The notes under the pieces were generated by a model, which saw only the letters and a list, made by a program, of their open reading frames with translations, was not told the origin of the DNA and searched no databases. A DNA stretch of 64,000 nt, taken from positions 23,565 to 87,564 of the forward strand of contig JAISGK010000078.1 in NCBI GenBank assembly GCA_031263155.1. Direction: 5' to 3'. Positions 49,839-59,535 of this stretch are shown piece by piece (the stretch's first letter is position 1; every line of letters starts with the position of its first letter). Both the position numbers and the translations under genes were made by a program. The stretch is from Clostridiales bacterium. GTDB taxonomy: Bacteria; Bacillota; Clostridia; Lachnospirales; WQUN01.

Positions 49839-51605
49839 TTATACCGTCTCTTTGTAGCCATTATAAACAAAGCCATTTTTACTGTCAACCGTAATAGCTA
49901 TACCGTCAGGTATGGAGTCTGTAACGCGCTGCTTGGCTATAATAAGTGGAATATCCAACGCCTTGGCCACTGTTTCCGCGTGACTGTTATCCACGTTTTC
50001 CCATGTACCTACCACTATCGCGCCGGCTTTTTTAATGTATGGCATCATGTCGTCGGTCGTCTTTGTCGTTACCAAAATGTCGCCGCGTTTAAAAAAGCGC
50101 TCCGTCTCATCCATCACCTTAATAACCCTCGACGAACCGTTAACTGTTCTTTGCGCCCCCACTGCCCTGCCCTTTACCAGCACGTCACCGACTATACGAA
50201 CCTTTAGCGTGTTGGTGGTGCCAGCTACACCCACCGGCACGCCGGCCACGGCGATAATCGCGTCGCCGTTTCGGGCCAGGCCGCTTTCCAGGGCTTTTTG
50301 CTCGGCCATATCAAACACTTCGTCGTTACCGTTAATGTATTCCGTCCAAACCGGTATGCAGCCCCAAGTCAGATTAAGCTGCCTGTAAACCCTTCGATCC
50401 CCCGTGACAGAAACAACAGGGCACGCGGGGCGAAACTTGCTCACCATTTTTGATGTAAAGCCGCTGTCGGTTATACACACAACGCACGCGGCGTTAAGAT
50501 CCGCAGCCGACGAACACGCCGCAAAACTAATGGCGTTGGTGATGTTGCTTTTAAACATCTCCCGCCGCGCTGTATCTATACCCTTGTAACATTCGATACT
50601 TTCTTCGGCTTTTGTTGCTATGCGCGCCATCATTGTAACCGCTTCTACGGGGAACGAGCCGTTTGCCGTCTCACCGCTTAACATTATTACATCGCTGCCG
50701 TCAAAAATGGCGTTAGCCACATCATTGGCCTCCGCCCGCGTTGGGCGGGGGTTTTGAACCATGCTTTCCAGCATCTGCGTCGCGGTAATAACAGGCTTGC
50801 CCAACAGGTTGGATTTTTTGATAAGCTCTTTTTGAACCAGAGGCACTTCTTCCGGCGGTATCTCCACCCCCAAGTCGCCACGGGCCACCATTATTCCGTC
50901 AGCCACTTCCAGTATGGTATCCAGGTTATTAACGCCGTCACGGCTTTCTATTTTGGCTATGATCTGTATGTTTCCGCCGCCATTCTCTTCCAGCACCTCA
51001 CGAATCTTTAATATGTCGTTGGCGCTGCGAATGAATGAGGCCGCAATAAAGTCAAAGCCCATCTCTATGCCGAATATAATATCCTTAATATCTTGCTCTG
51101 TCAGCGAGGGAAGGTTTACATACACGTCAGGCACGTTTACACCCTTGCGCGAGCTTAAAAATCCGCTGTTTACCACCTCGCAGTTTATCTCTGCACCAGC
51201 AATGGACTCTACTTTAAGCTCTATAAGCCCGTCGTCAATCAGCACGCGGCTGCCGACTTTCACATCTACGGGAAGGTTGCCATACGTGACAGAAACGCGT
51301 GACTTGTCCCCAACAATATCCTCCGTCGTAAGCGTGAATTTATCTCCCTGCGCCAGATAGATCTTGTCTTCGGCAAATTTTTTTATGCGTATCTCCGGCC
51401 CCTTGGTATCCAAAACCAGGGGGATGGGCTTGTCTAGTTCATCACGCGCCTCTTTTAGTTTGTTAATCATTTCCGCGTGAGACTCATACGTCCCGTGTGA
51501 AAAGTTGACGCGCGCCGCGTTCATCCCGGCGCGTATGAGAGATTTGATAACCTCTGTGTCGTTGGTCGTCGGCCCTAGCGTCGCCAGGATTTTTGTCTTG
51601 CGCAT
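49839..51605 (-). CDS. pyk: Pyruvate kinase with C-terminal PEP-utiliser domain
   Basis: 588-aa glycolytic enzyme making pyruvate and ATP from PEP. MRKTKILATLGPTTND, the substrate/metal site IIAKIESRDGVNNLDTIL, MVARGDLGVEIPPEEVP and ATQMLESMVQNPRPTRAEAND are intact. The last ~110 residues (VLVKGRAVGAQRTVNGSSRV onwards) are the extra PEP-utiliser mobile domain seen in Bacillus-type enzymes, though the phospho-His of true PEP synthases is missing there. Start at 51605 has AAAGGGGA upstream. Confidence 0.96.
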   Translation of the reverse strand: MRKTKILATLGPTTNDTEVIKSLIRAGMNAARVNFSHGTYESHAEMINKLKEARDELDKPIPLVLDTKGPEIRIKKFAEDKIYLAQGDKFTLTTEDIVGDKSRVSVTYGNLPVDVKVGSRVLIDDGLIELKVESIAGAEINCEVVNSGFLSSRKGVNVPDVYVNLPSLTEQDIKDIIFGIEMGFDFIAASFIRSANDILKIREVLEENGGGNIQIIAKIESRDGVNNLDTILEVADGIMVARGDLGVEIPPEEVPLVQKELIKKSNLLGKPVITATQMLESMVQNPRPTRAEANDVANAIFDGSDVIMLSGETANGSFPVEAVTMMARIATKAEESIECYKGIDTARREMFKSNITNAISFAACSSAADLNAACVVCITDSGFTSKMVSKFRPACPVVSVTGDRRVYRQLNLTWGCIPVWTEYINGNDEVFDMAEQKALESGLARNGDAIIAVAGVPVGVAGTTNTLKVRIVGDVLVKGRAVGAQRTVNGSSRVIKVMDETERFFKRGDILVTTKTTDDMMPYIKKAGAIVVGTWENVDNSHAETVAKALDIPLIIAKQRVTDSIPDGIAITVDSKNGFVYNGYKETV

Positions 51606-51675
51606 TGATATATCCCCTTTTTCCAAAATTTCTCCCTCGCAATCTTATCCAAGTCAGTCGAATGATATGAGCGGA

Positions 51676-54600
51676 TTATTCTCTGATAACTCTGATGTCG
51701 CTGGCTACGATCTTGGCGTCTTCTTCTTCCCTTACGCTGGCGCGACCAGAAACTACCACCACTGCGTCATTCTCCAGCTTTAGCTTTATTCTTTCGTATA
51801 GAGCGGGAAATATGATAACCTCAACGCTGCCGGTCATATCTTCTACCGTTAAAAATGCCATGGGCTTGCCGCTTTGCCTACTGTACTTTATTGTCTTTTG
51901 AGCAATCAAACCGCCATATCTCACCTGCTCGTTGTCTTTTAAACGACACGGCGCGTCGCCACTGGACATATCACCAGCAGACATGTCGCCAATTGGTGAT
52001 TCACCATTTGGTGATTCGCCATTTGGTGATTCGCTCATTGAGGCGGCAAAGTCTCCGCTTTTGTATTTAGCCTCTTTTGCCAGAGTATCGGAATATTCGG
52101 ATAGCGGGTGCCCTGTTACGTAAACTCCCAGCACCTCTTTCTCTAAAGACAGAAGCTGCCTAAGCGGATATTCTTCCACATGAGGCAATTCGTCCTTATA
52201 TAAATTATACCCCACATCATCCAATTCAAATAAATTAAGCTGTCCGGCCAGGCCGCGCTTTTTCTCCCTTGAGAGGCCGGTCATTATGGGCTCGAACGCG
52301 CAGATGTATTGGCAACGCCCACCGCCCAGCGAATCGAAAGCCCCCGCCTTTATCAGCGACTCAACGGTGCGCTTATTCATATCGCGCAAGCTCAACCGTG
52401 ATAAAAACTCTGTGAGGCTTGTGAATGATCCATTGACCCTCTCTTTTATTATAGCGTCTATCACATTGCCCCCAACATTTTTTATCGCCTTTAGCCCAAA
52501 GCGTATCGCGCCGCCATGAACGCTAAACGCGCCGTAGCTTTCGTTAATGTCAGGAGGAAGAATGGGTATGCCCAGTTTCTTACATTCGTCTATATATTCC
52601 GCCAATTTAGATGTCGAATCCATAACGGAGGTCATAGTAGCGGCCATAAATTCCACAGGGAAATGCACCTTAAGCCACGCGGTCTGGTACCCGACCAACG
52701 CGTACGCGGCGGCGTGCGACTTGTTAAACGCGTACTTGGCAAAATCGGTCATCTCGTCGAAGATTTTTTCTGCCACAGGTGTTGTGACCCCGTTGGCCAA
52801 ACAACCCTCAACAAAACCTGTGCGTTCGCGTTGCATAACGTCCTTTTTCTTCTTGCTCATGGCTCGGCGCACCAAATCCGCCCTGGCAAGGCTGTAGCCC
52901 GCCAGTGAGCGCACAATACTCATTACCTGTTCCTGATATACAATGCAACCGTATGTGTCAGCCAAAATCGGCTCAAGCGCAGGGTGATCGTAGGTGATAG
53001 CGCTGGGATCGTTTTTGCATTTAATATATTTGGGGATAAAATCCATCGGGCCCGGACGGTACAGCGAAATGCCCGCAATAATATCCTCCATGCGCCTTGG
53101 CGACAGCTCGCGCATAAAAGGCTTCATGCCGCTCGACTCAAGTTGGAACACACCCTCTGTTCGACCTTGAGATATCAAGTCGTAAACGGCAGGATCGCTT
53201 AGACTTATCCTGTCGATGTTAACATCCAGCCCGCGTGTGCGTTTCGCCTCCTTTACCGTGTTCGCGATAACAGTTAGGGTGCGCAAGCCCAAAAAATCCA
53301 TCTTAAGCAAGCCCAGCTCCTCTATCGTCGTCATGGTAAATTGGGTCGTTATCACGCCGTCATTCACGTGCAGAGGGACATAATCTACCACCGGATTATC
53401 CGTTATCACCACTCCGCACGCGTGGGTAGACGCGTGACGAGGCAAGCCTTCCAAACGTTTTGCCATGTCTATAAGATTCGCCGTTTCCTGTTCTTCATCA
53501 TATGCCTTGGCAAAATCGGGATTTTGCGCCAAAGCCTTTTCGATAGTCATATCCAGAGCAAAGGGGATCATTTTTGCTACACGGTCAACGGCGTTGTACG
53601 GCATTGCCAGCGCCCTGCCCACATCGCGAATAACGGCCTTTGCGCCCATTGTGCCAAATGTTATTATCTGCGCGACGCGATCCTCGCCGTATTTGTTTAT
53701 AACATAGTCTATGACCTCTTGCCTGCGATCATAGCAAAAATCTATATCTATATCAGGCATGGAGATTCGCTCCGCGTTAAGAAAACGTTCAAACAGCAAG
53801 TCATACTTTATCGGGTCAATGTTTGTAATGCCCAGGCAGTATGAAACGACGCTACCAGCTGCGGAACCGCGCCCCGGCCCAACCGGTATGCCATTCTTCT
53901 TCGCATAGCGAATAAAATCCCATGTGATCAAAAAGTAGTCCACAAATCCCATGTTTGCTATTACGCCCAACTCGTAACGCAGGCGTTCCAACAGGCTTGC
54001 GGCCTTTGCGCCATAGCGGCGGTTAAGCCCTTTTTCGCATAGCGACTTTAGATACTCAAAAGCGCTGGGCTTATCAGGCGGCAACTTAAATTTGGGCAGC
54101 TTATATTTATTAAACTCTATGGAAACGTTGCAACGCCGAGCGATACGCTCCGTATTTTCTATCGCTTGGGGCAAATGCCCGAACAGCTCTGTCATTTCTT
54201 CGGGAGATTTTATGTAGAACTGATTGCCCTCGTAGACCATACGATCGCTATCATTAATCGTCTTGCCCGTTTGAATGCACAACAAGATCTCGTGGGCGTG
54301 GGCGTCTTCCGGAAAGCAGTAGTGGCTGTCGTTAGTGCAAACCAGTGGCATCCCAAAATCGCCGCTCATTTTGACAAGGGCCTGATTAATGTTCTTTTGT
54401 CCGCGCAGCCCGTGATCTTGAAGCTCTAAAAAAAAGTTGCCCTCGCCAAATAATTCGTTATACCGCAAAGCGACATCGAGGGCGGCCTTATAACCCGAGT
54501 TTAAAAAGGTCTTCGCCACAGGCCCCGACATACAAGCGGACAACGCTATAAGGCCGCCGCGATGTTTTTCGAGCAGCTCCAGGTCTACCCTTGGTTTATA

Positions 54601-54927
54601 ATAAAACCCCTCTGTAAAGCCCAGCGATGTCAATTTGTAAAGATTGGCAAGCCCTTCGTTATTCTCCGCCAGCAAAACGAGGTGATAGTAAGAATTTTCG
54701 CGCGCAAGGCGTGAACTGGCCGCGACATAAACCTCACAGCCCAAAATGGGTTTAATCCCTTGTGCCAAGGCTTCTTTGTAGAAATCTACCACGCCAAACA
54801 TTACCCCGTGATCGGTCAGCGCTATAGCGTCCATGCCATATTGCTTGGTAAGAGCGACAATCTCTTTTATTTTTGCCGAGCCATCCAGCAGGCTGTATTC
54901 CGAATGTACATGCAAGTGTGTGAACAT
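51676..54927 (-). CDS. dnaE: DNA polymerase III alpha subunit, DnaE type
   Basis: 1083-aa replicative polymerase. PHP domain at the start (FTHLHVHSEYSLLDGSAKI), catalytic Asps in PDIDIDFCYDRRQEVIDYV (about residues 391-409), helix-hairpin-helix and C-terminal OB-fold (VRYGGLIAQKTIKYSRQSGK). In Bacillota it works beside PolC in lagging-strand priming extension. Between HhH and OB-fold (about residues 965-990) sits a tandem-repeat insertion, ESPNGESPNGESPIGD. A hairpin-rich repeat lies just upstream (54955-55001). Confidence 0.96.
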   Translation of the reverse strand: MFTHLHVHSEYSLLDGSAKIKEIVALTKQYGMDAIALTDHGVMFGVVDFYKEALAQGIKPILGCEVYVAASSRLARENSYYHLVLLAENNEGLANLYKLTSLGFTEGFYYKPRVDLELLEKHRGGLIALSACMSGPVAKTFLNSGYKAALDVALRYNELFGEGNFFLELQDHGLRGQKNINQALVKMSGDFGMPLVCTNDSHYCFPEDAHAHEILLCIQTGKTINDSDRMVYEGNQFYIKSPEEMTELFGHLPQAIENTERIARRCNVSIEFNKYKLPKFKLPPDKPSAFEYLKSLCEKGLNRRYGAKAASLLERLRYELGVIANMGFVDYFLITWDFIRYAKKNGIPVGPGRGSAAGSVVSYCLGITNIDPIKYDLLFERFLNAERISMPDIDIDFCYDRRQEVIDYVINKYGEDRVAQIITFGTMGAKAVIRDVGRALAMPYNAVDRVAKMIPFALDMTIEKALAQNPDFAKAYDEEQETANLIDMAKRLEGLPRHASTHACGVVITDNPVVDYVPLHVNDGVITTQFTMTTIEELGLLKMDFLGLRTLTVIANTVKEAKRTRGLDVNIDRISLSDPAVYDLISQGRTEGVFQLESSGMKPFMRELSPRRMEDIIAGISLYRPGPMDFIPKYIKCKNDPSAITYDHPALEPILADTYGCIVYQEQVMSIVRSLAGYSLARADLVRRAMSKKKKDVMQRERTGFVEGCLANGVTTPVAEKIFDEMTDFAKYAFNKSHAAAYALVGYQTAWLKVHFPVEFMAATMTSVMDSTSKLAEYIDECKKLGIPILPPDINESYGAFSVHGGAIRFGLKAIKNVGGNVIDAIIKERVNGSFTSLTEFLSRLSLRDMNKRTVESLIKAGAFDSLGGGRCQYICAFEPIMTGLSREKKRGLAGQLNLFELDDVGYNLYKDELPHVEEYPLRQLLSLEKEVLGVYVTGHPLSEYSDTLAKEAKYKSGDFAASMSESPNGESPNGESPIGDMSAGDMSSGDAPCRLKDNEQVRYGGLIAQKTIKYSRQSGKPMAFLTVEDMTGSVEVIIFPALYERIKLKLENDAVVVVSGRASVREEEDAKIVASDIRVIRE

Positions 54928-54954
54928 ATTCCCTCCCGCCGATGTAAGAGCATA

Positions 54955-55001
54955 TCATCGAAGATGAACCATCTTCGATGAACCCGCCTTCGATGAACCA
55001 T
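54955..55001. repeat. Palindrome and partial repeat upstream of dnaE
   Basis: TCATCGAAGATG-aac-CATCTTCGATGA, a 12-bp perfect hairpin, followed by a further TTCGATGAACCAT copy. Confidence 0.7.
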
Positions 55002-55137
55002 TTAGAATGAATAACATTTCCAATAAATATATTGTACCGAGTTATCTGAATTATTTCAAGATTGCCAAAAAAAATCTGTGTACAGGGCTAAGTATTTTTT
55101 GTATAATGACAACATGATGAGGGGGGGAGGTTATCTC

Positions 55138-55389
55138 GTGAAAATAGCCAAACTTGTTACCACACAAAAAGAAGAAACAGACAAAGTGATATGCAACAAG
55201 TGCGGTCGCGAGATACATAAACACCCTATTGGTTATTTAGATACATTTTTTAGCGCGCAAAAGACCTGGAGCTACGGCACGGGTTATGACGGCGAAACCC
55301 ACAGTTTTGACATCTGCGCCGAGTGTTACGCCGAGCTTATCTCCCAATTTAAAATTCCCCCTACAATTGTAGAGCGTATAGAGTTTTAG
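55138..55389 (+). CDS. Small cysteine-paired (Zn-ribbon-like) protein, unknown
   Basis: 83-aa protein with two CxxC pairs (VICNKCGREIHKH and DICAECYAELI) about 40 residues apart, suggesting one zinc site. GTG at 55138 is preceded by GGGGGAGG at 7 nt; upstream ATGs have no ribosome site. Function unknown; such proteins are frequent single genes in Clostridia. Confidence 0.7.
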   Translation: MKIAKLVTTQKEETDKVICNKCGREIHKHPIGYLDTFFSAQKTWSYGTGYDGETHSFDICAECYAELISQFKIPPTIVERIEF

Positions 55390-55411
55390 CATAAAAACAA
55401 TAAAGGACACT

Positions 55412-55455
55412 GAAAAAAACTCGCAGGCCTTATTTGCAGCCTACGAGTTTTCGTT
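55412..55455. terminator. Terminator between the Zn-ribbon gene and the SipL-like gene
   Basis: AAAACTCG-c-AGGC pairs with GCCT-a-CGAGTTTT; A's on the left and T's on the right let it serve both convergent genes. Confidence 0.65.
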
Positions 55456-55494
55456 ATTTCTTGCTTTGCTGGGATTATCCAGCGAAGTCATGAT

Positions 55495-57087
55495 TCATCC
55501 CGCTTTTTTGAGTATCAACAACTTTTGCCCGGGGAAAATCTTGTTGGCATTTTCTATGCCATTTACTTCTAGCAAATCATCAAGGCTGTTGTTGTACCTC
55601 TTCGCTATTTTCCAAAGGTTGTCGCCCGGTTGCACAACATAAATGGTCATGCTGGCTTGGTTATCGAGCGCGCTTTGATCCGGGGCGTTAAACTCTATGT
55701 CGTTTACCACGTCTACGCTTTTTTCTTCCAGCACTTGCGCGTTAAAAGTAAGTAAGAAGCGTACTTCCGCCTCACGCTTGCTAAGCATGTTAAACGCGAT
55801 ATGATCTATGCTGACATCCAGGCTTACATTCATATCGTTTGCGGAACCTTTTGTCTCGATCACCTGGCGATAGGGTATCACTGTTTGATAGCTGAATAAC
55901 GGCGTGTCATCGCTCTCGGCAAGGTATAAAATATCCGCCTCGATAGCCCCCTCGACGATGACTTTATCCTCTATAATCTTTATTTCATCTATTAAAAGGT
56001 TACCTTTTACACGGAATATTTGAAGAATGTCAGGGCTGCCGTTATCAAGCTGCACTATCTCTTTCACTGTAGTCTGGTTGCGATTACGGCACACAAGCTG
56101 AGGATAGCGCACGGTCTCTTTTTTAATATTCAAAGACCTATCGGTGCTGTAGGCGTCTTCCAATATCTCCAAAGCCTCTGAGCTAAATACCTTGGCGACC
56201 ACGCCGATAGAAACCTCCACATCTATAACCCTATCTTCCCCATCCGCGTCGGGGCGAACCTGCACGTATTGATCTTGCACAGTGAGATTGACGTCGGCAA
56301 ACATATCGTCACGCGCTCCCGTTATGTCTACAGAGCCATTAAATGGTATCTCGCTGTCCACCAACTCTACGAAATTCTCATCCGAGTCTCCCTTAAACAG
56401 TGTTGACACCAGTAGATCGCCACTGATATTTATCCTGCCAGGGGCTATACGTATATCCTTGTTTGCCAATTGCGTTATGCATTGGATGATCTCTTGAATG
56501 TTGGGCTTACCTGATGGCAGGGTTATCTGCTCTTTTATGCCGAAATGATCCAGCTTATTCTCCACTGTTTTGTTTAGCTTTAGCTTGCTTTTAAGCAATT
56601 GATTTTCGGGAACGTCCTCAATGTTAACCACAACATCCTTGTCCTCTTGATACTGCACGGCGCAAGCGACGTTGACCACGGCGCGATAGTTGATTTTTCG
56701 ATCATTAAGCATTTTATAGTCTACGTTGGCAAGCACGGGCTTAATATCTACCCACATATCTTTCGTGACGCCATCAATGTTTATAAAGTCGTCTATAGGC
56801 GCGGTGATGCTCATCGAATGTACGGGTTTATCCGGTCCCTTTGCTATGTACAAAACCGCCAAGTCCATTTTACCGATAAAATTTACCCTGTCGGCGGAAA
56901 CATCGGTACGATCTATCGTAACCTTGGCGTCTGTAGATAAAATCTGCGACATGTCGGGCTTAACGTCAGGCACGATGATGTCGCCTTCCAAAAGCAGCTG
57001 CGTAGATTCTGGCTCAAGGTTTTGATCCAGATTTATCTTTTCGCGCGCCAACTGTGGTTCCGCTTGTTTTTCGATTTGCTTTTCCAT
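55495..57087 (-). CDS. sipL: SPOCS (DUF3794) and LysM protein, SipL-like spore morphogenesis factor
   Basis: 530-aa protein with three repeated SPOCS-type modules marked by LEGDIIVPDVKPDMSQIL, ITLPSGKPNIQEIIQC and VQLDNGSPDILQIFRVKG, and one C-terminal LysM (YVVQPGDNLWKIAKRYNNSL, about 485-530). This matches SipL of Clostridioides, which binds SpoIVA to attach the coat to the forespore. No signal peptide, as expected for a mother-cell protein. Start at 57087 chosen as the first ATG after AAGGAGG. Confidence 0.85.
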   Translation of the reverse strand: MEKQIEKQAEPQLAREKINLDQNLEPESTQLLLEGDIIVPDVKPDMSQILSTDAKVTIDRTDVSADRVNFIGKMDLAVLYIAKGPDKPVHSMSITAPIDDFINIDGVTKDMWVDIKPVLANVDYKMLNDRKINYRAVVNVACAVQYQEDKDVVVNIEDVPENQLLKSKLKLNKTVENKLDHFGIKEQITLPSGKPNIQEIIQCITQLANKDIRIAPGRINISGDLLVSTLFKGDSDENFVELVDSEIPFNGSVDITGARDDMFADVNLTVQDQYVQVRPDADGEDRVIDVEVSIGVVAKVFSSEALEILEDAYSTDRSLNIKKETVRYPQLVCRNRNQTTVKEIVQLDNGSPDILQIFRVKGNLLIDEIKIIEDKVIVEGAIEADILYLAESDDTPLFSYQTVIPYRQVIETKGSANDMNVSLDVSIDHIAFNMLSKREAEVRFLLTFNAQVLEEKSVDVVNDIEFNAPDQSALDNQASMTIYVVQPGDNLWKIAKRYNNSLDDLLEVNGIENANKIFPGQKLLILKKAG

Positions 57088-57213
57088 AAATGCGAAAGCC
57101 TCCTTTATATAATCCCAAATGGTCGCCCTTGACATTATATTAAAGAGGCTTAATCAATATACCAACTTATATTGACTTTCACGATGATTATTGTGCTGAT
57201 AATTAACAGGGGA

Positions 57214-57456
57214 TTATTCCGCTAAAGTGATTTCAACAGAATTGGTAAGAACATCGGTGTAACTAAAGCTGAGTTTGCGTTTTTCTCCGTCGTTGTCGGC
57301 CAGTTGTATAGTAAATATGGATGGGTATACGTTAGCGATAATTCCCTCGTTTATCACCGATTTGTGCCGACCTTTATTCGTCTCTAGTATAACACGGCTG
57401 CCTATTCTGCGTTCAATATCCCTCTTCACGTGGACCACATCTTTTTTATCAAACAC
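57214..57456 (-). CDS. veg: Veg family protein
   Basis: 80-aa conserved small protein (VVHVKRDIERRIGSRVILET, RHKSVINEGIIANVYPSIFT). In Bacillus, Veg is highly expressed and influences biofilm gene expression; biochemical role unclear. RBS GAGGTGA 4 nt before the ATG. A strong promoter lies about 120 nt upstream. Confidence 0.93.
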   Translation of the reverse strand: MFDKKDVVHVKRDIERRIGSRVILETNKGRHKSVINEGIIANVYPSIFTIQLADNDGEKRKLSFSYTDVLTNSVEITLAE

Positions 57457-57582
57457 ATCGGTTCACCTCGCTTGTATTTATGAGCCTGCCTCGGTATTAT
57501 GCCCTCGCGGTTGTGTCCCAAAAGACTGGTTTTACCAATCATCGAGCCTTTATTTAGCGGAGCAGGAAACCATAGTAAATAT

Positions 57583-57611
57583 AGTATACCATATTACTAA
57601 AAAAAAGTCAA
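57583..57611 (-). promoter_or_regulatory. Sigma-A promoter of veg
   Basis: Minus strand TTGACT (57606-57611), 17-nt spacer, TATACT (57583-57588). The leader is about 120 nt and unassigned. Confidence 0.8.
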
Positions 57612-57751
57612 AATTATAGCATAGCAAAATATCCCTGTCAATAGCCATTTATCTATTAAATATGACAAAATTATGGCCCATAATTCACGAAAAGCAATCA
57701 ATTTAAATAATTCTCATTGTGACATCCCCTCTATAGCGTGTATAATTTTGA

Positions 57752-58597
57752 TTAGAAAAATCTATGTATTACCTCTAATATGGCATTTTCATCATTCGAT
57801 GCTTTTGTTATGTAATCTGCCACAGCTTTGGCGTCGGGGTTGGCGTTAGCTACGGCCACACCAATTCCCGCCATTTTAAGCATGGTAACATCGTTGCTGT
57901 AGTCGCCCATGGCAACTACCTCGCTTTGAGCGATGCCCAGGCGCTCACACAGCGTTGCCACGCCCAGTCCTTTGTGCGCGTTTATGGGGCAATATTCCAA
58001 AAGCCAGTTGCTAGAAAAAAACTTACCGCAACGCCCTCCTGCCAAGTCCGCCGTTTCGATATCCAATACTTTTAACTTGTCGCTGTCGCCTGATACAAGT
58101 ATTTTAGAAAAATCCTCGTCCAGATCGTCAAAATCGTCAACCAGAGTTATCGGCATGCCCGTTGATTTAGTGTACACTTCTATACCCTCGGGCAAACCTA
58201 CCAGCTTATTCATGTCTTTTGGGTCTTGCCGTATTGAATTGCGCTCAACAAATAGCTTGTCACCTATATATACTGTCGCGTCCGCGCCAAGTCTTCTTAG
58301 AACACGCAAAATTTCCATACTCAGGTCACGTGGGAGCCGTATGTCTGATAATCGCTTTCCGCTGCCGGTTTCGTATATCATGCCGCCATTAAACGCAATG
58401 GAATATTGATCTGGACGGCATAGGTTAAGCTCGTTTTCAAATGGACGCATAGTCACCATGCATCTGCCAGAACACAAAACAAAGCGAACGCCTTTTTTAT
58501 CCAATATCTCTACGGCTCGCTTCGCTTCGAACGTTACCTTTGACGCGCCGCTAAGTATAGTACCATCCAAGTCAGATACCAGCATTTTATATTTCAT
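57752..58597 (-). CDS. HAD superfamily phosphatase, Cof type
   Basis: 281-aa cytoplasmic hydrolase of the Cof/YbiV group. Motif I LVSDLDGTILSG (nucleophile Asp), motif II FVLCSGR, motif III Lys in the NAHKGLG segment and motif IV VAMGDYSNDVTMLKMAGIGV are all present, with the large C2-type cap between. Substrates are usually sugar or cofactor phosphates. RBS GGGGGAT. Confidence 0.92.
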   Translation of the reverse strand: MKYKMLVSDLDGTILSGASKVTFEAKRAVEILDKKGVRFVLCSGRCMVTMRPFENELNLCRPDQYSIAFNGGMIYETGSGKRLSDIRLPRDLSMEILRVLRRLGADATVYIGDKLFVERNSIRQDPKDMNKLVGLPEGIEVYTKSTGMPITLVDDFDDLDEDFSKILVSGDSDKLKVLDIETADLAGGRCGKFFSSNWLLEYCPINAHKGLGVATLCERLGIAQSEVVAMGDYSNDVTMLKMAGIGVAVANANPDAKAVADYITKASNDENAILEVIHRFF

Positions 58598-58711
58598 AAC
58601 CAGATCCCCCCAATGCAGTTGTTAATTTTGAACAAAATTATTGTACCAAGTTTGGGTATAAAAAACAAGCGGCGCGAAACACTAACAGTATAAGATCGGA
58701 GAGTCAATGCC

Positions 58712-59422
58712 ATGAGCCAAGATATCCCTCCCAAGCCCGTGCCAGATCCGCAAGGCGCGCAATCCCAAATGTCGGCGGACGTCATAAAGGAGCCCAGCGA
58801 TACTGATATCGGGACGGTGCAAAACCCAAGGGGCAACATTCAATTCGTAAGTATTATAGGACAGATAGAAGGGCATACAATCTTGCCGCCGCAAAACAAG
58901 TCTACCAAATATGAACATGTTATACCCATGCTATTTCAAGCCGCCGAGAAGCCTGATGTAGATGGGATGCTTGTGTTGCTTAACACTGTGGGCGGCGATG
59001 TGGAAGCGGGGCTGGCCATTGCGGAGTTGATAGCGCACTTTGGTAAACCTACCGTATCCCTTGTGCTGGGCGGGGGACATTCTATAGGGGTGCCGCTTGC
59101 GGTGGCCGCGAATTATTCGTTTATTGCCGAATCAGCCTCCATGACCGTTCACCCGGTGCGAATGAGCGGGACGGTCGTAGGCGCGCCGCAAACGCATTTG
59201 TATTTTGAAAAAATGCAAGAGCGTGTATCAGATTTTATCGTCAACCACTCTGACATATCCAAAGAGAGATTGAAAGAGCTTATGATGGACACAAATACCA
59301 TGGCGTTGGATATTGGATCTGTATTGGTGGGCTTCGAGGCGGTTTCAGAAGGGATCATCAACGAGGTCGGCGGACTGTACGAGGCTATGGAAAAGTTATA
59401 CGCTATGGTAGGCAAGTCATAA
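58712..59422 (+). CDS. ClpP-like serine protease, TepA type
   Basis: 236-aa protein of the ClpP/crotonase fold. VLLNTVGGDVEAGLAIAELI, then LVLGGGHSIGVPLAVAANYS with the catalytic Ser and MTVHPVRMSG with the His, correspond to TepA/YmfB of Bacillus. The first ~45 residues are polar and probably disordered. TepA-like genes usually lie near spoIIIE; that neighbour is not in view here. Confidence 0.88.
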   Translation: MSQDIPPKPVPDPQGAQSQMSADVIKEPSDTDIGTVQNPRGNIQFVSIIGQIEGHTILPPQNKSTKYEHVIPMLFQAAEKPDVDGMLVLLNTVGGDVEAGLAIAELIAHFGKPTVSLVLGGGHSIGVPLAVAANYSFIAESASMTVHPVRMSGTVVGAPQTHLYFEKMQERVSDFIVNHSDISKERLKELMMDTNTMALDIGSVLVGFEAVSEGIINEVGGLYEAMEKLYAMVGKS

Positions 59423-59477
59423 ACGCGAAAAGTTCACGTACCAAGCCAGGCTTTTATGATATAAGGTGGGAATAAAT

Positions 59478-59516
59478 AAAAAAGAGGGTCGATTAACTAA
59501 TTCGGCGCCTCTTTTT
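59478..59516. terminator. Terminator between the TepA-like and B-box genes
   Basis: AAAAAGAGG and CCTCTTTTT form the stem base around a 21-nt loop; serves both convergent genes. Confidence 0.75.
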
Positions 59517-59535
59517 CGTATATACAAATCCCGCG

